From contig JAEERN010000185.1 of the NCBI GenBank assembly GCA_016285815.1, forward strand, positions 1-5,691: a stretch of DNA of 5,691 nt, written 5' to 3'. Shown one piece after another: positions 1-5,255 of the stretch; the first letter of the stretch is position 1, and each line of letters starts with the position of its first letter. The position numbers were made by a program, and so were the translations under genes. This DNA comes from Clostridiales bacterium. GTDB taxonomy: Bacteria > Bacillota > Clostridia > Oscillospirales > QAMX01. A model generated the notes under the pieces. The model saw only the letters and a program-made list of their open reading frames with translations. It searched no databases and had not been told where the DNA came from.

Positions 1-252
1 GGCGGACCGCGCCGGAAAAAAGGCCGGGACGCGCTGGACCGGTGCGCCGGGCTGACGGCGGGTCTGTGCTGGGCGGCGGCCGCCGCGCTGGGGATCATGC
101 TGGCTGCGCTGGCGGGGCTGGAGAGCGGTCCGGCGGCGCAGACGCTGTTCACCGTCTCCTTTTACGGGTCCGGCGCCGCCGAGGTCCTGTCGGCGGCGGG
201 ACTGGCGGCGGTCAGTCTGATGCGCCGGAAAAAAGAGCTTCCGGCGCGCTGA
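1..252 (+). CDS. Partial membrane protein, C-terminal 83 residues, family unknown
   Basis: The frame is open from the left window edge to TGA at 250-252, so the 5' end is missing. The visible residues begin with a basic stretch (RRKKGR, residues 4-9). A hydrophobic segment follows at about residues 17-40 (GLTAGLCWAAAAALGIMLAA), then a short polar loop (ESGPAAQ). A second hydrophobic segment lies at about 48-74, and the protein ends with the basic tail RRKKELPAR. By the positive-inside rule this is a two-helix hairpin with both ends in the cytoplasm. It could be the last two helices of a larger transporter or permease, or most of a small membrane protein. No family motif is visible and I do not recognise it. 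An overlapping arginine-rich frame at 42-344 was judged a shadow. No T-rich terminator follows, so read-through into the next gene is possible. Confidence 0.6.
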   Translation, partial: GGPRRKKGRDALDRCAGLTAGLCWAAAAALGIMLAALAGLESGPAAQTLFTVSFYGSGAAEVLSAAGLAAVSLMRRKKELPAR

Positions 253-260
253 CGCGGACC

Positions 261-285
261 GCGCGGAGGGCTTCGGCCCGGGCGC
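261..285 (+). other. Possible UUCG-loop hairpin after the membrane gene
   Basis: GGGC (268-271), TTCG (272-275) and GCCC (276-279) form a four-base stem with a stable UUCG tetraloop. GCGC at 261-264 and 282-285 could add an outer stem across a small internal loop. It lies eight bases after the stop at 252. No T-run follows (GGACAAAAACGG comes next), so it is not a standard intrinsic terminator. It could stabilise the 3' end of the upstream mRNA or be chance in GC-rich DNA. Confidence 0.3.
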
Positions 286-305
286 GGACAAAAACGGAAA
301 AAGAC

Positions 306-335
306 AGCGGAACGGTTTACAAAGACCGTTCCGCT
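306..335. promoter_or_regulatory. Perfect 11-bp inverted repeat, candidate operator over the -35
   Basis: AGCGGAACGGT (306-316) and ACCGTTCCGCT (325-335) are exact reverse complements separated by eight bases (317-324). The -35 hexamer TTTACA (316-321) starts on the last base of the left arm, and the right arm ends one base before the TG of the extended -10. A dimeric regulator bound here would block RNA polymerase, so a sugar-responsive repressor site is the simplest reading. The regulator family cannot be told from the site. On the minus strand the hairpin is followed by GTCTTTTT, so it could also terminate antisense transcription, but no minus-strand gene ends here. On the plus strand no T-run follows it. 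Confidence 0.55.
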
Positions 336-345
336 GTGCTATAAT
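316..345 (+). promoter_or_regulatory. Sigma-70/sigma-A promoter with extended -10
   Basis: The -35 hexamer TTTACA (316-321) matches TTGACA at five of six positions. The -10 hexamer TATAAT (340-345) is perfect, with an 18-base spacer. TG at 337-338 followed by one base makes an extended -10 (TGCTATAAT). Transcription should start near 351-353, inside an A-run, giving a leader of about 25 bases before the ATG at 377. It should drive the glycosidase and the coupled downstream gene. It stands out sharply against the GC-rich surroundings. Confidence 0.8.
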
Positions 346-348
346 GAA

Positions 349-360
349 AAAAAGCTTTTT
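349..360. repeat. AT-only-armed palindrome at the predicted transcription start
   Basis: AAAAAGCTTTTT is a perfect 12-bp palindrome inside the longer tract A7-GC-T5 (347-360). The predicted transcription start lies within the A-run. It may simply ease promoter melting and early elongation. An initial A-run can also permit reiterative initiation. The paired arms have only a two-base centre, so a stable RNA hairpin is unlikely. Confidence 0.5.
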
Positions 361-364
361 GAGC

Positions 365-370
365 GAGGTG
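365..370 (+). promoter_or_regulatory. Ribosome binding site that sets the glycosidase start
   Basis: GAGGTG matches six bases of the anti-Shine-Dalgarno complement (GGAGGTG) and lies six bases before ATG at 377. The in-frame ATG at 344 has no purine-rich site upstream and sits inside the -10 hexamer. This site therefore favours 377 as the true start. Confidence 0.75.
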
Positions 371-376
371 CGCGGA

Positions 377-3300
377 ATGTCAGTCAAGCGCTGTGTGGAA
401 TATGTGGACCCCTTCATCGGGACTCAGGGCTCCGGCCATGCGCTGGTGGGACCGCAGGTCCCGCGGGGCATGGTCAAGCTGGGGCCGGACACCAAAACGC
501 TTCCCAACGCCGGGTACGACTATCTGGACACGGAGATACTGGGGTTCGTTCATCTGCATCAGGAGGGCGCCGGCGGAAGCGGCGGCCGGGGCAACATCAT
601 GCTGTCGCCGGTCAACGGGCCGCTGCTGACCGAAGAGTTCGAGCGCGCGTCCCGTTTTTCCCACGACAACGAGAACGCCTTCGCGGGGTACTACCGCGTC
701 TGGCTGGAGCGATACGCCGTGGAGGCCGAGCTGACGGCCACGGCCCACTGCGGCCTGCACCGCTATACGTTCACCACGGGGGGCCGGAACCGGATCCTGA
801 TCGATCTGGGACACACGCTGGGCGGCAAGAACCTGTGCTTCGGCGTCCGGGCGCGGCTGGACGGTGCCGACACGGTGCTGGGCGGCGCGGAGTACGCGTC
901 CCGCGGGGGGCACTATCCCGCCTATTTCTGCGCGAAGTTTTCCCGCGGGGCGGACGCCTGGGGCGTCTGGGCGGGCGGCGAGGTCCGGGAGGGCGTCGGC
1001 GAGCTGGACGTCAAAGCCGACCGCATGAGCGGCGGCGTGATCCTGGATTTCGACTCGGCCGACGGCGAGACCGTCGAGGTGCGGGTCGGGATCTCGTACG
1101 TCAGCGCGGAACAGGCGCGCAGGAACATGGAGTTCGAGACCGCGGGCCTGTCCTTCGACGAAGCCGTCACGGCCTGCCGGGACCTTTGGGAGGACTATCT
1201 CTCCCGCATCCGCGTGGAGGACCGGAACGAGACGGAAAAGGTCAAGTTCTATTCCGCCATGTACCGGGCGGCCAACGCGCCGGTGGACGTCAACGAGAAC
1301 GGGGTGTACTGCACCGGCGCATCGGGCCGGGCGGAGACGGTGCGGTCGGTCCGCGGCTTTTACAGCGAGGACTGGGCCCTTTGGGACACGGCCCGAACCA
1401 CCCACGCGCTGGCGGCGCTGGTGGAGCCCGAGCGGGTCTCCGACATGGTGGAGACCTTTCTGGAGATCTATCGCCGGGGCGGCTGGCTGCCCATGGCGAC
1501 TTCGCCCGCCAGCGGCGTCGGCGAGGTCATGATCGGCCACAACGCCGTGCCGGTCATCCTGGACGCGTGGAACCACGGGTATCGGGACTTTGACCTGGCG
1601 CTGGCCTTCGAGGCCATGAAAAAGACCGCGCTGGAGCAGAATCCGGACCGGCCTGGTCTGGGGACCACGCTGGACTATGTGCGGGACGGCTATTACCACA
1701 TGGACGATCCGCGCCCCGGCGCCGGCAATTTCAGCGCCTCGCGGACCATGGAGGTGGCCTGGTCGGACTGGTGCACGGCCCGGACCGCGCGTCTGCTGGG
1801 GCGGGACGGGGACGAAGCTTTTTTCCTGAAGCGGGCGTCCAACTGGCAGAACCTGTTCGACCCGGAGACGCGCTTCATCCGCCCGCGCAACGGCGACGGC
1901 AGCTTTTTCGCCGACTTCAACCCGGCGGACTCGTTCAAGAACGGCTTTTGCGAGTGCACGTCCTGGGAGTACACCTTCTTCGTGCCCCACGATGTCCAGG
2001 GGCTGATCAACCACGTCGGCGGCCGGGCCGAGTTCGTCCGGCGGCTGGACGAGTTTTTCGCCCGGGGCCTGTTCAACTATGAAAACGAGACGAGCCTTCA
2101 GGTGCCATTTCTGTACTGCTATGCCGGCGCTCCCGCCAAGACCCAGAAGCTGGTGCGGGACTGTCTGGTGAACAACTATTGGAACACGCCCAACGGCCTG
2201 CACGGCGAGGACGATTCGGGCGCCATGTCCGCGTGGTACACGCTGGCGGCCTGCGGCCTCTATCCGGCCAACCCCAGCGACGCGATCTACGTGCTGACGA
2301 CGCCCATGTTCCGCTCGGTCGCGTTCCGCACCAAGGGCGGCGTGTTCCGCATCGAGAGCCGGGGCTTCAACGAGGACAACGTGTACATCGCGGCGGCCCG
2401 CCTCAACGGCGCGCCGCTGGACAAGGTGTGGCTGTCCTGGGAGGAGATCGAGGCCGGCGGCATGCTGGAGCTGGAGATGACCGCGGATCCGGACAACGGC
2501 TGGGGCACGGATCCCGCTGCGGCTCCGCCGTCCATGACGGCGGAGACCGTCCGCGGCGCGCTTTGCGGCTGTGAGACCGGGCCCGACGGGGCTGGCGGCT
2601 TTGTGCTGACGGGCCGCCTGCGCAGCCTCGGCGCCAGGGGCAGCGCCGAGCTGCGCGTCATGGACGGGGACGTTTGTCTGGGCCGCGGGTTCGTCTTCTG
2701 CGAGGCGGGGGGCGAGACGGCGTTCCGGATCCCATTCCGCGTATACGGCGGCGGCATCCGCCGGCTGCGCGTCGCGGGCGAGGCGCTGGAGCGGGAGCTG
2801 GTCTTCGAGCAGGAGAGCGGCCCGGCGCGCCTGCCGAAGCTGGAGGCGGTGAGCGGAACGTCGGTGGAAAAGCCCTTCGTGCTGTACGGCTCCGGCGAAA
2901 CGGTCCGGGCCTGGGCCACGGTGAAAAACGTCGGCAGCATCACCTTTGCCGGCGGCGTTGCCCTGACGGTGGACGGCCGCGAGGCGGCCAGGCAGACGGT
3001 GGAGCTCCGCTCCGGCGAGGAGCGGACGGTGACCTTCCCCGTGCGCGTGGAGGCCAAGGGCCGGCATCTCGTCTCCGTCGGCGGCGCCGACGCGGCGGCG
3101 CTGGACGTGGCGGGCCGTCCGGACAAGACGTGGACCGCGGTCAAGACCACGCCGTCGGAGATCTGCACCTGCGGCGAAACGGTCTATATCCGGGCCGAGG
3201 GCGACCACGAGAAGAAAGAGTTCGGCATGCTGTTCCGCACCGAGCCGGTCCGGGGCGACTTCACGGCGTACGCGCGCGTCAGCTATGAAGAGCTGACCTG

Positions 3301-3670
3301 TCCCTACGCGCCGGCCATGATCGTGGCGAAGAACACGCTGGGCGCGGACGTCGAGGGCTTCTGTGCCGACGGCGCCATGTCCAAGCGGGGGTTCCACGTT
3401 CGCGCCTGGGAGGGCGAGTTCCTGACGCCCTACCGCTATGCGCCGGACTGTCCCGAGGTGCCCTACTATTTCAAGATGGAAAAGCAGGGGAACGTCTTCC
3501 ACTGCTGGTATTCCTTTGACAACGAGAACTGGCGGCTGCACTGCAGCGTTCGGGTGCCGTCGGCGGCGGAGACGCAGTACGTGGGTCTGCTTGTCAACGC
3601 AGGCTGTCCGGTGGCCCGGCTGGTGCGGTTCGACTATCTGAGAATCGAACAGGGAGGAAAACAGATATGA
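377..3670 (+). CDS. GH92 family glycosidase (putative alpha-mannosidase), cytoplasmic, with three C-terminal beta modules
   Basis: GH92 enzymes are calcium-dependent exo-alpha-mannosidases that remove terminal mannose from mannans or N-glycans. Numbering is from ATG 377 (1097 residues). The N-terminal beta-sandwich opens with VDPFIGT (10-16) and P-R-G-M-V (29-33). GISYVS (238-243), FYSAMYR (291-297), LWDTART (335-341) and MIGHNA (385-390) mark the catalytic barrel. Glu526 in FCECTSWEY sits where the family's general acid is expected, followed by VPHDVQGL (536-543). GEDDSGAMSAW (610-620) carries the conserved aspartate pair of the base region. The usual GNEPSHH element reads ENETSLQ (569-575), so linkage specificity may differ. 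The GH92 core ends near 722. After it come two Ig/CARDB-like modules (about 746-801 and 847-903) and a laminin-G/DUF1349-like module (about 918-1093). No signal peptide is seen, so cytoplasmic action is inferred. The start at 344 would add 11 residues but lies in the -10 box. The stop overlaps the next gene's start. Confidence 0.95.
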   Translation: MSVKRCVEYVDPFIGTQGSGHALVGPQVPRGMVKLGPDTKTLPNAGYDYLDTEILGFVHLHQEGAGGSGGRGNIMLSPVNGPLLTEEFERASRFSHDNENAFAGYYRVWLERYAVEAELTATAHCGLHRYTFTTGGRNRILIDLGHTLGGKNLCFGVRARLDGADTVLGGAEYASRGGHYPAYFCAKFSRGADAWGVWAGGEVREGVGELDVKADRMSGGVILDFDSADGETVEVRVGISYVSAEQARRNMEFETAGLSFDEAVTACRDLWEDYLSRIRVEDRNETEKVKFYSAMYRAANAPVDVNENGVYCTGASGRAETVRSVRGFYSEDWALWDTARTTHALAALVEPERVSDMVETFLEIYRRGGWLPMATSPASGVGEVMIGHNAVPVILDAWNHGYRDFDLALAFEAMKKTALEQNPDRPGLGTTLDYVRDGYYHMDDPRPGAGNFSASRTMEVAWSDWCTARTARLLGRDGDEAFFLKRASNWQNLFDPETRFIRPRNGDGSFFADFNPADSFKNGFCECTSWEYTFFVPHDVQGLINHVGGRAEFVRRLDEFFARGLFNYENETSLQVPFLYCYAGAPAKTQKLVRDCLVNNYWNTPNGLHGEDDSGAMSAWYTLAACGLYPANPSDAIYVLTTPMFRSVAFRTKGGVFRIESRGFNEDNVYIAAARLNGAPLDKVWLSWEEIEAGGMLELEMTADPDNGWGTDPAAAPPSMTAETVRGALCGCETGPDGAGGFVLTGRLRSLGARGSAELRVMDGDVCLGRGFVFCEAGGETAFRIPFRVYGGGIRRLRVAGEALERELVFEQESGPARLPKLEAVSGTSVEKPFVLYGSGETVRAWATVKNVGSITFAGGVALTVDGREAARQTVELRSGEERTVTFPVRVEAKGRHLVSVGGADAAALDVAGRPDKTWTAVKTTPSEICTCGETVYIRAEGDHEKKEFGMLFRTEPVRGDFTAYARVSYEELTCPYAPAMIVAKNTLGADVEGFCADGAMSKRGFHVRAWEGEFLTPYRYAPDCPEVPYYFKMEKQGNVFHCWYSFDNENWRLHCSVRVPSAAETQYVGLLVNAGCPVARLVRFDYLRIEQGGKQI
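3652..3657 (+). promoter_or_regulatory. Strong ribosome binding site within the glycosidase 3' end
   Basis: GGGAGG lies nine bases before ATG at 3667 and inside the last codons of the glycosidase gene. With the ATGA stop/start overlap (3667-3670) it supports translational coupling, while allowing independent loading of ribosomes on the second gene. Confidence 0.85.
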
Positions 3671-5040
3671 CGGTCTATCTTTTGGCCGGCGGGACGGGGG
3701 CCCGCATGGCGCCCTTCGCGGACTGCCGCAACAAGGCGATGCTGCCCGTGGGCAACGTTCCCGTCTGCCGCCGCACGGCGGACGCCTGTCTGGCAGCGGG
3801 AGCGGAGCGGGTCGTCGTCGCCGGGTGGCACCGGATGGGGTCTGTGGCGAACCTTTTCCGCGGCGAGGAGCGGGTGACGGTGGTGGAGACCGGCGTCACC
3901 CGCGGCAGCGCGGAGACGCTGGCCCGGGCGCTGGACGCGGTCCCCGCCCGGGGGGACTATGCCGTCCTGTTCGGCGACTGCTTCTATGCGCCGGAGGACG
4001 TGGCGGCCCTGCTGGCGGCCCCGGCCCCGGCGGCGCTGGTGTCGGCCCCGGCCCCGGCCGGCTGGTCCGACGGCGGCGACTGGATCACGGTCCAAACGGA
4101 GGCCGGCGCGGTGACGGGCTTTGCCGGGCACGACCAGGACTTTGCCGGCGGCTATCGCCTGTTGGCCGGGCTGAAGGCGGACGGGGACTTCACCGGGGCC
4201 GTCCGCTGTACGCCCGAGGGCTTTGCCGACGTTCCCGTGGGCGGCATGCCCCCCATGGAGCGGTTCCTCGAGTCGGCTGCGGCGGAGTATCTGCGCCGCG
4301 GCGGCCGTCTGGCCGCCGTGGAGGCGGCGGGCGACTTCGTGGATATGGACAAGCCCTGGCACGTGATGGAGGCCAACTGGCTGTGCCTGAAGCGCCTGAC
4401 CGGCTCCGTCTGCGGACGCGAGCTGGGCGAGGGCGCGTCCATCGACCCCTCTGCCGTGATCCGAGGCAGCGTCCGGCTGGGCAAAAACAGCAGGATCGGC
4501 CGCAACTGCACCGTCAACGGCAACCTGTGGGTGGGGGACGACACGGTCATCGACAACGGCGCGATCCTGGACGGGGACGTGGTCGTCGGCGACCGGACGA
4601 AGATCCAAAACTACTGCTACATCTCCGGCGGCAGCACCATCGGCAGCGGCTGCGTCGTGCTGCACGGCGCGGAGTTCGAGGGGGTCCTGATGGACGGCGC
4701 GTATCTCTATCACTACATGGAGATCGAGGGGCTCATCGGCGAGGGCGTGGACATCGGCGCCTCGTGCGTGTGCGGCACGCTGCGCTTCGACGACAAGAGC
4801 GCGCCCCACCGGGTCTGCGGCCGCCGCGAGACGCCGCGGGATTTCGCCAACGGCACCTTCATCGGCGACCACTCGCGGACGGGCGTGAACTGCACGTTCT
4901 ATCCCGGCGTGCACATCGGCAGCAACACCTGCATCGGACCCGGCGTGGTGGTGACGGAAAACGTGCCCTCCGGCGTGCGGGTGCTGCTCCGCCAGGAGCT
5001 GGTCACCTCGCCCTGGGGGCCGGAAAAGTACGGCTGGTGA
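3667..5040 (+). CDS. GlmU-like protein: sugar-phosphate nucleotidyltransferase domain plus left-handed beta-helix
   Basis: The family makes NDP-sugars from NTP and a sugar 1-phosphate; the helix half of GlmU-like members also acetylates an amino-sugar phosphate. The 457 residues match GlmU length. The N-terminal Rossmann-like domain has the NTP loop LAGGTGARM (6-14) and Lys23 in NKAMLPVGN. Asp104 in FGD and Asp226 in VDMDKPWHVMEAN (225-237) are the expected metal ligands. The helix (about 253-440) shows hexapeptide repeats such as IGRNCT and IGSGCV. His349 in YLYHYMEIEG aligns with the GlmU acetyltransferase histidine. The following GASCVCGTLRFDD and FIGDHSRTGVN resemble the archaeal GlmU-like C-terminus. 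Odd points: the Gln that usually precedes G-T-A before the helix is missing (ETGVTRGSAET, 74-84), and no E-K sugar-binding motif precedes GGYRLL (161-166). The substrate and even the activity are therefore uncertain. It is cytoplasmic and co-expressed with the glycosidase through an ATGA overlap. Confidence 0.88.
   Translation: MTVYLLAGGTGARMAPFADCRNKAMLPVGNVPVCRRTADACLAAGAERVVVAGWHRMGSVANLFRGEERVTVVETGVTRGSAETLARALDAVPARGDYAVLFGDCFYAPEDVAALLAAPAPAALVSAPAPAGWSDGGDWITVQTEAGAVTGFAGHDQDFAGGYRLLAGLKADGDFTGAVRCTPEGFADVPVGGMPPMERFLESAAAEYLRRGGRLAAVEAAGDFVDMDKPWHVMEANWLCLKRLTGSVCGRELGEGASIDPSAVIRGSVRLGKNSRIGRNCTVNGNLWVGDDTVIDNGAILDGDVVVGDRTKIQNYCYISGGSTIGSGCVVLHGAEFEGVLMDGAYLYHYMEIEGLIGEGVDIGASCVCGTLRFDDKSAPHRVCGRRETPRDFANGTFIGDHSRTGVNCTFYPGVHIGSNTCIGPGVVVTENVPSGVRVLLRQELVTSPWGPEKYGW
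4017..4058 (+). repeat. In-frame 15-bp direct repeat encoding APAPA
   Basis: GGCCCCGGCCCCGGC occurs exactly at 4017-4031 and 4044-4058, 27 bases apart. This equals nine codons, so the reading frame is kept. It encodes APAPAALVSAPAPAG (residues 118-132) in the nucleotidyltransferase domain. It could be a small duplication or a result of GC-rich Ala/Pro codon use. Confidence 0.6.
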
Positions 5041-5089
5041 CCAGTCCCGCCGGGAGGCGCGGACCGGCCGTTCCCCAGACAAGGGAAAA

Positions 5090-5130
5090 CGGGCGTGACC
5101 CTTCCCGAAGGGAGGGCACGCCTGTTTTTT
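5090..5130. terminator. Intrinsic terminator ending the glycosidase operon, possibly bidirectional
   Basis: CGGGCGTG (5090-5097) pairs with CACGCCTG (5117-5124), including one G-T wobble. An inner stem of CCC/GGG blocks follows around a GAA loop at about 5107-5109. A run of six T (5125-5130) follows directly on the plus strand, the textbook form. On the minus strand the same hairpin is followed by four T after CCG, so it may also stop transcription from the convergent alpha-galactosidase gene. It lies about 50 bases after the stop at 5040. Confidence 0.85.
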
Positions 5131-5190
5131 ACCGCGCGGTCTTTTTCCAAAGAGCCGCCAAGCGGACGCGCGGAGGAAACGGAGGTCAGA

Positions 5191-5233
5191 CCAAACGCCC
5201 GCCCCGCGAAAAACGCGGAGCGGGCGCCTTTGG
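5191..5233 (-). terminator. Long hairpin after the alpha-galactosidase gene, probable terminator
   Basis: CGCCCGCCCCGCG (5196-5208) pairs with CGCGGAGCGGGCG (5214-5226) with a single mismatch around an AAAAA loop (TTTTT on the minus strand). CCAAA (5191-5195) and TTTGG (5229-5233) extend the stem across a two-base bulge. It sits 23 bases beyond the minus-strand stop at 5256. The T-tract on the minus strand is only TTT, so termination may be weak and backed up by the hairpin at 5090-5130. Confidence 0.65.
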
Positions 5234-5255
5234 GATCGGACAGAGCGCGGCGAGG

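Noticed and set aside
42..344. Arginine/glycine-rich 100-codon plus-strand frame
   Set aside because: It overlaps the in-frame membrane-protein tail and runs through the inverted repeat into the promoter. The composition is typical of a shifted frame in GC-rich DNA.
306..345. Reading the inverted repeat as an intrinsic terminator for the upstream plus-strand gene
   Set aside because: No T-run follows on the plus strand; instead a perfect -10 hexamer follows. The A-rich flank is on the 5' side, which suits only minus-strand termination.
835..1593. Plus-strand 252-codon frame inside the glycosidase gene, with similar frames at 1771, 2179 and 2674
   Set aside because: They are extremely Arg/Gly-rich shifted readings of the GH92 coding sequence, with no convincing start signal.
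380..3541. Open frame of 1053 codons on the minus strand opposite the glycosidase gene
   Set aside because: The translation is Arg/Ala/Val/His-rich with no recognisable domain. The plus strand shows a full GH92 motif series, so the antisense frame is a by-product of GC-rich codon use.
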